DNA of 9,573 nt from Burkholderiales bacterium (lineage in GTDB: Bacteria; Pseudomonadota; Gammaproteobacteria; Burkholderiales; Burkholderiaceae_D): NCBI GenBank assembly GCA_016197345.1, contig JACPVY010000058.1, forward strand, positions 1 to 9,573. Reading direction: 5' to 3'. The notes beneath the pieces are model-generated. The model saw only the letters and a program-made list of their open reading frames with translations. It was not told where the DNA came from and did no database searches. A program made the translations under genes and the position numbers. Position 1 is the stretch's first letter, and the number at the start of each line of letters is the position of its first letter. Shown one piece after another: positions 1-6,392 of the stretch.

Positions 1-914
1 CCTAAGATCGCATCGAGACCTGTTACCCGGCTCGCCATCTTCAAATCAACATCCATGCCATTGTGCGACAGCAAGACCACCACTTGCGCGCCCTTAGCGC
101 GTGCGGTGTTGATATGTTTCTGTAAGCTTTCTTCTTCCAAGCCAAAACGCCAATCTGGCACTAAATGGCGTGGATTAGCGATAGGCGTATAGGGGAAAGC
201 TTGGCCGATAATCGCCACGGGCACGCCATTCATTTCACGCCATAGCGTCGGCGCGAACACTTCATCGCCAAAGTCTTGCGTGTGGACGTTTTGCGCCAGA
301 AAGGCGATTTTGCCCTGCATTTTGCCAATCAGCTCTTGCACCCGGCTCTGCCCTAGCGTCATCTCCCAATGCGCCGTCATCGCATCCACCCCGAGCAAGA
401 GACAGGCATCTACCATATCCTGTCCCTTAGTCCAGAGTGCAGTCGCTGAGCCTTGCCATGTATCACCGCCATCGAGCAAGATTGCTTGCGGGCGATTGGC
501 GCGCAATTGCTTGATCAACGTCGCCAAATGCGCGAAACCGCCGACCTTGCCATAGCGCGCGCTAGCGGCAGCAAAATCGAGGCTAGTGAAGGCATGCGCT
601 AAGCGACTGCCGGGCGCAATCTGCGCTGCTTTCAACAACTGTTCACCGACCAAATGCGGCCATTGTCCTTGCGCTGTTCCTAAGCCTAAATTCACGCTAG
701 GTTCGCGGAAATGCAGCGGCAAAAGTTGCGCGTGGCAATCGGTAAAATGCAGCAAATGCACATTGCCAAAGCGCGCCACGTCATATAACTGGGACGCATC
801 TTGCTCGCTCGCCGCTTGGCCCGCAGCCTGACCACTGAGGCAGAAGCCGCAAGCGCTAGCATCCGCTAAGCACTGTAAAAATTCCCGGCGCGATAGAAAG
901 GAAGCGTGCGACAT
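1..914 (-). CDS. soxB: SoxB, thiosulfohydrolase (5'-nucleotidase family), partial, 3' end off the left edge
   Basis: SoxB is the periplasmic dimanganese hydrolase that releases sulfate from the sulfur-loaded SoxYZ carrier in thiosulfate oxidation. The 304 visible residues start with a Tat export motif (S8-R9-R10-E-F-L) and a hydrophobic stretch. The metallophosphoesterase motifs of the family follow in order: TDCHAQL (D59, H61), DGGDTWQGS (D148-S156), AHWEMT (H182, E184; the SoxB version of Asn-His-Glu) and SHNGMDVDLKMASRVTGLDA (about 283-302). The GHTH metal motif expected next is beyond the edge. The start is the ATG at 912-914, four bases after the soxX stop, so translation is probably coupled to soxX; only a weak AAGG lies in front. 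AHWEMT differs from the commoner THWEFT form. Identification is strong; the C-terminal half (roughly 250 residues in the family) is not visible. Confidence 0.95.
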   Translation of the reverse strand, partial: MSHASFLSRREFLQCLADASACGFCLSGQAAGQAASEQDASQLYDVARFGNVHLLHFTDCHAQLLPLHFREPSVNLGLGTAQGQWPHLVGEQLLKAAQIAPGSRLAHAFTSLDFAAASARYGKVGGFAHLATLIKQLRANRPQAILLDGGDTWQGSATALWTKGQDMVDACLLLGVDAMTAHWEMTLGQSRVQELIGKMQGKIAFLAQNVHTQDFGDEVFAPTLWREMNGVPVAIIGQAFPYTPIANPRHLVPDWRFGLEEESLQKHINTARAKGAQVVVLLSHNGMDVDLKMASRVTGLDAIL

Positions 915-918
915 AGCC

Positions 919-1551
919 TTATTGATTCACTGGTGAAGCAGGATCGAGCAAGAGCGCCATCACATCTTTGATCTGCTCTTCACTCAAAATGCCGCTATGG
1001 CCAAAACGCGGCATCACTGAGCAAGCGCGGTAGGCTTGCGAATTATAGATTTTGCCCCAGGTATAGCGCTGCAAATCTGGGCTATTGCCGCCACGCAGTT
1101 TGGCGAATTGATACAGCGAAGGGCCGATATTGCCAAAGGAAATTTCCGCTTTGGTAATTTGGTGACAGGCATAGCAATTCGCCCCATTTGCGCTGCCAAG
1201 CGCATCAGACGATTGCATGCCTCGTCCATTTTGCGCGATCGCCTCGCCTTTTTTCCAATCGCCCAGCCAGTTTTGGCCTTGCGGGTATTTGATTAGCGCT
1301 AATTGCGCTTTTTCCAGCTCAGCCGCTTGCGCACTAGCAGGTGGCGTCGGGCTGCTGCATAGCGTTTGTGCGCTATCACGCTGGGTGATGCGCTCAATCG
1401 TCGCCGCGCCCTTGCTTTTGAATTCGGTTTGCAGCAATTTGAATGCCGCTGCGGCGTAATCTTCGCCTTCTTGTTTGACGCTAGCGCAGCCCGCTAATAC
1501 CAAGGCCATCAAGCCTACACCGGTTGTCAGCGCTACATATCCTCGTTTCAT
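919..1551 (-). CDS. soxX: SoxX, monohaem c-type cytochrome subunit of SoxAX, predicted lipoprotein
   Basis: SoxX pairs with SoxA to form the c-type cytochrome that oxidatively couples thiosulfate to the SoxYZ carrier. The 210-residue protein has one haem site, C126-Y-A-C129-H130, followed by the SoxX signature EISFGNIGPSLYQFAKLRG (136-154). The distal haem ligand is probably M180 in VMPRFGH. The N-terminus is a lipoprotein signal: Lys-Arg at residues 2-3, a hydrophobic core, then L19-A20-G21-C22, which predicts lipid attachment at C22 after cleavage. The following residue is Ala, not the inner-membrane retention Asp, so outer-membrane anchoring facing the periplasm is inferred. Residues 23-100 form an Ala/Gln/Glu-rich N-terminal part. 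The start at 1551 has AAGGAG six bases ahead, overlapping the soxA stop. C65 and C177 could form a disulfide (inference). Confidence 0.95.
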   Translation of the reverse strand: MKRGYVALTTGVGLMALVLAGCASVKQEGEDYAAAAFKLLQTEFKSKGAATIERITQRDSAQTLCSSPTPPASAQAAELEKAQLALIKYPQGQNWLGDWKKGEAIAQNGRGMQSSDALGSANGANCYACHQITKAEISFGNIGPSLYQFAKLRGGNSPDLQRYTWGKIYNSQAYRACSVMPRFGHSGILSEEQIKDVMALLLDPASPVNQ

Positions 1552-1561
1552 GGCGCTCTCC

Positions 1562-2359
1562 TTAACGTTTCAAGTTGGGTGCGTTATACACGCCGCCATT
1601 GGCATTTTTAGCGAGAAATAGCGTCAACGCGGTGATGCTATCCGAGCCGTAATCGGGGACAGGAAAGCGTTGCTGGCGATAGCAATCGGCTAAGCGATGT
1701 TGCATGCTACGCACTTCCCCTTGCGAGACGCGATACGCAGGCCATGTGGTGTAAGCGGCTTGCGCATCTTTGCTTTGCAACAAGTTAGGCAATTCTTGCA
1801 AACGAATGCGCTGACCATCTATCGCATGGCAACTGGCACAAGCAAAATCATGCGAACCACCACGATAAAAGAAAAGCTGCTGACCGATTTGATAAGCGCG
1901 TTGCTCGAGTGGATGCGTGGCTGCTACTGCCATCTTCATGCCGCGCGATTGCGCGGTGATATACGCTACTAGCGCTTCGATATCTGACGGTTTGCCGGGC
2001 GCGCCGAAAGGCTGTTTATTCGCTTGCTCTAGCGTCAGCCCTTGTAGCGTGATGCGGCAATGGCGCAAGCGCTGCTCCAAATCCATCACCTTACCGACAT
2101 CAGCAAAATAGCGCGGTAATTCGACATACGCGCCCTTCAACACACCCGGCCCCTTGCCCAAATCGCATTGCGTCAAATTGACTTTATTTGGCCCAGCGGG
2201 CTTTTTCCACAACTCTTCACCGCGCATTTCCGACAATTCTGCCGGGTTGCCATCGGCTAGCAATTGCCGATATTTAGCGATTTCATCTTGCGAACTTTGC
2301 CCATGCGCAGTAGCGCTAAGCAAGCTCGCCAACAACACAGCAAGGGACGGACGTAGCAT
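1562..2359 (-). CDS. soxA: SoxA, monohaem-type c-type cytochrome subunit of SoxAX
   Basis: SoxA is the catalytic half of the periplasmic SoxAX cytochrome. The 265-residue protein has a Sec signal peptide with likely cleavage after A-H-G20. It has one haem motif, C174-A-S-C177-H178, and the conserved active-site cysteine C226 in RLADCYRQQRFPVPDYGSD; in characterised SoxA this cysteine is a haem ligand modified to a persulfide. The N-terminal domain lacks CxxCH: it has only C65 (TQCDLGKG) and C101 (RHCRI), the arrangement of the monohaem SoxA class, where the second haem is replaced by a disulfide. The start at 2359 has AAGGAG at 2366-2371, six bases upstream, and lies 21 bases after the aminotransferase stop. 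It is co-directional and tightly spaced with soxX, with a 10-base gap. Confidence is high from the motifs, length and neighbours. Confidence 0.96.
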   Translation of the reverse strand: MLRPSLAVLLASLLSATAHGQSSQDEIAKYRQLLADGNPAELSEMRGEELWKKPAGPNKVNLTQCDLGKGPGVLKGAYVELPRYFADVGKVMDLEQRLRHCRITLQGLTLEQANKQPFGAPGKPSDIEALVAYITAQSRGMKMAVAATHPLEQRAYQIGQQLFFYRGGSHDFACASCHAIDGQRIRLQELPNLLQSKDAQAAYTTWPAYRVSQGEVRSMQHRLADCYRQQRFPVPDYGSDSITALTLFLAKNANGGVYNAPNLKR

Positions 2360-2380
2360 TTTCAGCTCCTTGATGATGAA

Positions 2381-3217
2381 TTATGAATTAGCCATAAACG
2401 CCATATACAACTCGCGCGCCTTGCTGGCTACCGGGCCAACCGCTAACGTACGGTCTTCATAGCGAATGCAAGGTGTCACCTTGCCATAATTACCTGTGTT
2501 GAAAATCTCTTTCGCCGTTAGCAATTCTTCTGGCTTCACCGAACGTTCAATCACGGTCACACCATTTTCGGCGAATAATTTGATCACGCGTTGGCGGGTG
2601 ATGCCGTTTAAGAAAGTGCCATTGGGGACAGGTGTTACAATTTCATCTTGTGGTGTCACGAGGAATAAATTGGCGGTCGCAAACTCGGAGACATTGCCCT
2701 CACTATCGAGCATCACCGGATTTTCAAAGCCGCGCTCTTTCGCTTCGCGCATCGCGCGCGTCGAGTTCGCATACAGGCACGAAGCTTTGGCATCGGTCGG
2801 CGCGTATTGTTGATTGGGGCGACGTAGTGTTGACAGGCAAGCGCTAAAACCCGCCATGCCGGGCAAGGCTGCATCGAAAATGGTGAGTGCAAAAGACGAT
2901 TTTTCTGGCAGGGAAATCAGCAAACCCTCAGTGCCAAACACCAATGGCCGGATATACAATTCAGCGTCGGCTGGGAAGCGTGCAATCCCTTCGCTGCACA
3001 ACTCTTCCATTTGATCCACACTATAGGGACAGATCAAGCCCAAGCTGACTGACGAATTGATGACGCGTTGCAAGTGCAGGCGCAAATCTGGCGTTTTACC
3101 GGCGACCGAACGCGCACCATCAAATACCGAAGACGCTAGCCACACAGCGTTATCCATCGCGCCATACAAAGGGGTATTGCCTTCCGACCATTGGCCGTTG
3201 AAATAAGTTAAATACAT
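2381..3217 (-). CDS. Class IV PLP aminotransferase, branched-chain amino acid aminotransferase-like
   Basis: This is a 278-residue fold-type IV PLP enzyme. The family moves amino groups between branched-chain amino acids and 2-oxoglutarate (IlvE) or acts on related or D-amino acids. Visible hallmarks are the N-terminal YFNGQW and WLASSVFDGAR (26-36), the likely Schiff-base lysine K144 (TDAKASCLYANS), the PLP-binding E178 in GNVSEFATANLF, FLNGITRQRV (202-211) and the phosphate-binding TGNYGKVTP (241-249). The start is set at the ATG at 3215-3217 because homologues begin at this YFNG segment. The frame stays open 39 codons upstream to a TTG at 3334, but that extension has no family character and no ribosome binding site. 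The ribosome site before 3217 is only a weak TTGAGA. The gene is first in a run with soxA, X and B; the metabolic reason for this is not evident. Exact substrate is uncertain, so no gene symbol is given. Confidence 0.9.
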   Translation of the reverse strand: MYLTYFNGQWSEGNTPLYGAMDNAVWLASSVFDGARSVAGKTPDLRLHLQRVINSSVSLGLICPYSVDQMEELCSEGIARFPADAELYIRPLVFGTEGLLISLPEKSSFALTIFDAALPGMAGFSACLSTLRRPNQQYAPTDAKASCLYANSTRAMREAKERGFENPVMLDSEGNVSEFATANLFLVTPQDEIVTPVPNGTFLNGITRQRVIKLFAENGVTVIERSVKPEELLTAKEIFNTGNYGKVTPCIRYEDRTLAVGPVASKARELYMAFMANS

Positions 3218-3533
3218 GGGATTCTCAAGGTGATGGGGGTGGCGATACTGTAGCACTTCTGTGGCGAATTCTCCTAGCTCAACGGCAGGCGCCCAAGAAA
3301 AAGCGTCGTACCGATCGCTCATGTATGGTGGCAATGCGAAAGATCGCGGTAGGCAAATGCCGCAAGCGAGGCGTTTTGCGTTTTTGCTTCAGGTCCATGC
3401 GTTTTTTGCATATAGCCCACGACCGCATCAAGCCAAGGTATGCTATCGCATCGCTGTTCTTAGTTCCGCTCGCTTTATTGTTCAAAGACAGATGACAAAA
3501 CTCAATCTATTAAGCCAACACGAGCAAACCACT
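3218..3533. other. Divergent intergenic region between the aminotransferase and the GNAT gene
   Basis: This stretch should hold the promoters for both the leftward aminotransferase-sox run and the rightward acetyltransferase. I see no convincing gene: the open frames here have no recognisable motifs and no good ribosome sites. Around 3371-3410 the sequence has three spaced T-tracts, each beginning GCGTTTT, which could bend DNA or act as an upstream element; that is inference. A weak leftward promoter candidate is listed separately. An ATG at 3492, in frame with the acetyltransferase, is a possible earlier start for that gene. Confidence 0.5.
3409..3436 (-). promoter_or_regulatory. Candidate sigma-70 promoter for the aminotransferase-sox run
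   Basis: Reading leftward, TTGGCT (3431-3436, 4 of 6 to the -35 consensus) and TATATG (3409-3414, 4 of 6 to the -10 consensus) are separated by 16 bases. The site lies about 190 bases before the aminotransferase start. It was chosen by eye and could easily be chance. Confidence 0.25.
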
Positions 3534-4100
3534 ATGTCCAATCCACGCAATTTTTCTGCACTGCAATTGCAAACAGAGCGCTTGCAGTTACGTCCCCTCG
3601 TTGAGAGTGACGCGACGGCATTATTGGAAATTTTTTCTGATCCGCGCGTGATGCGCTATTGGAGCACAGGCACCTGGCAATCCATCAGCGAAGCCGAGGC
3701 GCTGATTGCACGTGATCAAGCGGGTATGGCGAGTGACGAATATCTACGTTTAGGCCTTGTGCGCCAGCAAGATAGTCAACTACTCGGCCACTGTTGCTTG
3801 TTTAATTTCAACGACCAATGCCGGCGCGCGGAAATCGGTTATGGCATGGCATATAGCGCGTGGGGACATGGCTATATGCATGAAGCCCTGACGCGAGTGG
3901 TTGAATATGCATTTACCGAATTAGCGCTCAATCGTATAGAAGCCGATATAGACCCACGCAACGAGCGCTCGGCGCATAGTTTAGAGCGGCTGGGCTTTCA
4001 GCGCGAAGGCTTTTTGCGTGAGCGGTGGATAGTGGATGGCGAGGTATCGGATTCGGCGTTGTATGGATTGCTGAAAGCGGAGTGGCGGGTTGAGGGCTAA
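3534..4100 (+). CDS. GNAT-family N-acetyltransferase, RimJ/RimL-like
   Basis: This 188-residue protein belongs to the acetyl-CoA-dependent GNAT family (RimJ/RimL or Acetyltransf_3 type), which acetylates protein N-termini or small amines; the substrate cannot be told. Family marks are TERLQLRPLVESDA near the N-terminus (14-27), FSDPRVMRYW (34-43), AEIGYGMAYSAWGHGYMHEA (99-118) with the acetyl-CoA pyrophosphate loop at about 107-115, and the C-terminal NERSAHSLERLGFQREG (143-159). The start is placed at the ATG at 3534 because the conserved domain begins a few residues later. An in-frame ATG at 3492 and an open frame back to 3261 exist, but add sequence with no family likeness. Ribosome sites are poor at both ATGs (ACGAG before 3534). 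The gene ends by converging on, and overlapping, the minus-strand gene at 3981-4259. Confidence 0.88.
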   Translation: MSNPRNFSALQLQTERLQLRPLVESDATALLEIFSDPRVMRYWSTGTWQSISEAEALIARDQAGMASDEYLRLGLVRQQDSQLLGHCCLFNFNDQCRRAEIGYGMAYSAWGHGYMHEALTRVVEYAFTELALNRIEADIDPRNERSAHSLERLGFQREGFLRERWIVDGEVSDSALYGLLKAEWRVEG

Positions 4101-4259
4101 GCATCTATACGCCAAATTTTCAGGCGCCAGTTCTTCCCCTAGTATCTGAAACGCCTCCTCATATTTTCGCGCAACGAGCAATTGATCCACCTGTGCGCTC
4201 TCAAAGGCCCAAGCCGGGTTCGCCAACGCTGCCCGTAAAGCCAATAAACCGGGTTTCAT
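3981..4259 (-). CDS. Small uncharacterised protein converging on the GNAT gene; 3' end uncertain
   Basis: I do not recognise this 92-residue protein. Support for a real gene is a strong ribosome binding site, TGAGGAG at 4265-4271, five bases before the ATG, and a natural-looking N-terminus: MKPGLLALRAALA, then VDQLLVARKYEEAFQILG (29-46), predicted to be alpha-helical. No signal peptide or membrane segment is seen. The last 120 bases (3981-4100) are antisense to the well-conserved C-terminus of the acetyltransferase, so residues from about 54 on are doubtful. If the run of four C at 4136-4139 (G on the coding strand) were one base shorter, the frame would continue as GKNWRLKIWRIDA and stop at 4097, giving a 53-residue protein that overlaps the acetyltransferase stop by only four bases. 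Function is unknown. Confidence 0.5.
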   Translation of the reverse strand: MKPGLLALRAALANPAWAFESAQVDQLLVARKYEEAFQILGEELAPENLAYRCLALNPPLRFQQSIQRRIRYLAIHYPPLTQKAFALKAQPL

Positions 4260-4802
4260 GCAAACTCCTCAGAACGGGTATCGGCGCGCCAACAACAAGC
4301 AAAAAATTTCAATGCAGCAATATATCACGCCGACTTCCATCCTGATCGACCCATCATGCGCACTTAGCGCCAGTGTTGCCGACGATGGCGCGACTATCGT
4401 TGATGCAAATTTCCGACAACAATCGCGCTGATTTGTATCCCCCCATCTCCAGCAACGTGTTGCAACAAACCAGCAGCGCTATGAAATCACGCTAGCGTTC
4501 TGTCCCTCATTCTTGACAAGCTAGCAAAAATCCCGCTTGACGATGATAGCGATTATGTTTACTTTGCCGTAGCAGTAGCTAAATTCTTGCAAAAACTCTT
4601 GACGTTGCACTCGTTTTTTAAAGCGACATCATGGCTACGACAGCAAGGCTGCCTAGGTGAGGGGACACCTCAGCCGCCCATAGACTTAGATATCCCATCA
4701 ATCACCACCGGCAACACAAGAGTTGATGCGCAACGCGTAAAGATCAAACATGGTCGCGCCAACCAACATCCCTCTCGCTCTACCACCACAGGAGATTTCG
4801 CG
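4260..4802. other. Gene-poor stretch upstream of the tyrosinase gene, with possible gene remnants
   Basis: No intact gene is supported in these 543 bases. From 4312 a 39-codon frame starts MQQYITPTSILIDPS and stops at 4431; the same frame reopens to about 4524 (ending in YEITLAFCPSF). A different frame, open from 4485, reads LDKLAKIPLDDDSDY, then YFAVAVAKFLQKL. These pieces look protein-like and could be a decayed gene, but I recognise no family. The frame open from 4485 joins the tyrosinase frame, producing a spurious 72-residue N-terminal extension (from a TTG at 4587) in front of its signal peptide. A TTGACA at 4513-4518 and a TTGACG at 4537-4542 are possible -35 elements, without a good -10. 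A bulged hairpin lies at 4647-4675. Confidence 0.5.
4647..4675 (+). promoter_or_regulatory. Bulged stem-loop in the tyrosinase leader
   Basis: GGCTG (4647-4651) pairs with CAGCC (4671-4675), and AGGTG (4655-4659) pairs with CACCT (4666-4670). This leaves a three-base bulge CCT on the left arm and the loop AGGGGA. The ten paired positions are perfectly complementary. No T-run follows, so it is not a standard intrinsic terminator. It sits about 130 bases before the tyrosinase start and could be a leader regulatory structure or a protein-binding palindrome. Role is inferred only from position. Confidence 0.35.
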
Positions 4803-6302
4803 ATGAGTCATTCAGCTTTTCCCAAAGTGTATTCCTTCCTCGGCTCTTTGTTTTTGCTGGGGATGTTGAGCGGCAATGCGCTGAGTCAAACCAGCAATGC
4901 GCCAGAAATCAAATACCGCAAAAACATTGATAACTTAGACGACGAAGAATTGAAAGCGTTTGAGCATGCGGTGAAGATGATGAAAATCAAAAGCGCCCGC
5001 AATATCTATGACCGCACTGGTTTTCTGTGGCAAGCATGGGTACATAATTGCACCTCGATCGCAGCCAATGACACCCGCCAATTTCCACTGGGCAGCGGCA
5101 ATGATCAACAACTGTACAACACTATCCAAGCTCAACTGAATATGGGGGACACAATAGACGACACCTCGAAAAACCCCTTCAATACTTGCCGTTTTGAAAG
5201 TCTAGTCAAAGGCGGCGGCAAAGTCGTCAATGAAAATCCTGGCATGTGCGAGCACCGCAAAGATACTTTTTTCCAATGGCATCGCGCTGAGTTTTATTTC
5301 TATGAAAAAGCGCTGCAAGATGCCGATCCAGAAGGCTTATATGGCCCTAGCACAAAGAATGTCACCATTCCCTATTGGAATTTCACCAAACCACCGACCG
5401 GTGTGCGCTTTCCAAAAGCATTTGAAAACAGCGAGTCACCACTGTGGTTCAAACATAGAGCCGTCAATACGCCAGAAAACAATCCCGGCACGATAGGCTA
5501 TACCTCGCCTTACCTGCTCGCCAAGCTGATCTACAAAGATGATTGGCCAAGCTTTGGTGGCTATCCTACAAGCGGTGCCGGCAATATCGGATCGTTTGAA
5601 TCGCAAATTCACGACTACATGCATGATGAATATGTTGGCGGCTATTTACGGACGCCGCCAACTGCGGGCCTTGATCCCTTGTTTTACTCGTTTCACTCGT
5701 TCATTGACTATATTTGGGAAAAATGGATAGAGGAACATGGCACAGAGACCATTACCAGTGGCAATTTCTTTATGCGTGGCGAACAAGATGTGCGCTTCAC
5801 ACCACCGCCGGGCTTTCAAGAAGGGACAGGTAAAAAGCGTGAGCAATTTAGCGATTACCTGAAAAACATGGGTCGCGCTGAGCTGTATTACGACACCAAA
5901 AAACTGGGCTATGCCTATCATGTTCAAGCGCTGAATGGCAAAAAAGCCTTGCTGGATTTGGCGCGCGATGCGAGCAATGACGACTATAGTTTTCAAGCAG
6001 ATATTTATTTCCATCCACAAAACGTAAGCGCAGAGATAGGCAAAAAAAGTTTTCGTAATCGCTATCTGATCGCTAGCGTCAACTATTGGGCCTTGGGTGC
6101 GCATGGCGCGCATGATCACGCTGAGATGAGCGTCACGCCAAGTTTGAAATTGACACAAGATGTGTCCCGCGACATTGGTAATCTGCGCAGCGGTGGCAAG
6201 GATGGGCAGGAATGGGTAATTACGGTCGGCATCAGCTCCAGCGATAACGCCAGCGGCAAATACAATTTTAACGCTCCAGCTATTCGCTACACGGGGCCAT
6301 GA
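4803..6302 (+). CDS. Exported tyrosinase / polyphenol oxidase family type-3 copper protein
   Basis: The family oxidises monophenols and o-diphenols to o-quinones with a dicopper centre. The 499-residue protein has a Sec signal peptide (residues 1-28, likely cleaved in ALS|Q), so it acts outside the cytoplasm. CuA ligands are H81 (WVHNC), H151 (CEHRKDTFF) and H160 (QWHRAEF). CuB ligands are H270 and H274 (IHDYMHDEY) and H298 (DPLFYSFHSFID). C149 forms a Cys-x-His pair with H151, as in fungal tyrosinases with a thioether bridge. E266, four residues before H270, fits the water-keeper Glu of plant enzymes. Residues from about 365 form an extra C-terminal domain, perhaps like the shielding domain of plant and fungal polyphenol oxidases, with a His cluster at 434-439. 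The start at 4803 has CAGGAG at 4789-4794, eight bases ahead. Monophenolase versus catechol oxidase activity cannot be told; Asp follows the first CuB His. Confidence 0.93.
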   Translation: MSHSAFPKVYSFLGSLFLLGMLSGNALSQTSNAPEIKYRKNIDNLDDEELKAFEHAVKMMKIKSARNIYDRTGFLWQAWVHNCTSIAANDTRQFPLGSGNDQQLYNTIQAQLNMGDTIDDTSKNPFNTCRFESLVKGGGKVVNENPGMCEHRKDTFFQWHRAEFYFYEKALQDADPEGLYGPSTKNVTIPYWNFTKPPTGVRFPKAFENSESPLWFKHRAVNTPENNPGTIGYTSPYLLAKLIYKDDWPSFGGYPTSGAGNIGSFESQIHDYMHDEYVGGYLRTPPTAGLDPLFYSFHSFIDYIWEKWIEEHGTETITSGNFFMRGEQDVRFTPPPGFQEGTGKKREQFSDYLKNMGRAELYYDTKKLGYAYHVQALNGKKALLDLARDASNDDYSFQADIYFHPQNVSAEIGKKSFRNRYLIASVNYWALGAHGAHDHAEMSVTPSLKLTQDVSRDIGNLRSGGKDGQEWVITVGISSSDNASGKYNFNAPAIRYTGP

Positions 6303-6392
6303 TAAAACCAGAGACAACAGGTGCAGAGATGCGCCACTGTGTTAGCAACTCTCGCCGGCAGTTTTCCGCAATAAATATGAGGAGTAAAGATC

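Noticed and set aside
3218..3334. 39-residue N-terminal extension of the aminotransferase from a TTG codon
   Set aside because: No ribosome site and no family likeness; homologues start at the YFNG segment after the ATG at 3217.
3261..3533. 91-residue N-terminal extension of the GNAT protein
   Set aside because: The sequence is low quality and precedes the point where the GNAT domain begins; the start at 3534 fits the family length.
4501..4566. TTGACA at 4513 as the tyrosinase promoter
   Set aside because: No acceptable -10 lies 16-18 bases downstream; the nearby TTGACG has only a 3-of-6 -10 match, too weak to list as a feature.
4587..4802. 72-residue N-terminal extension of the tyrosinase from a TTG codon
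   Set aside because: The ATG at 4803 has a good ribosome site and begins a clear signal peptide; an extension would bury it.
5646..6317. 223-residue open frame antisense to the tyrosinase
   Set aside because: It is a shadow of a well-supported gene; it has no ribosome site and no recognisable domain.
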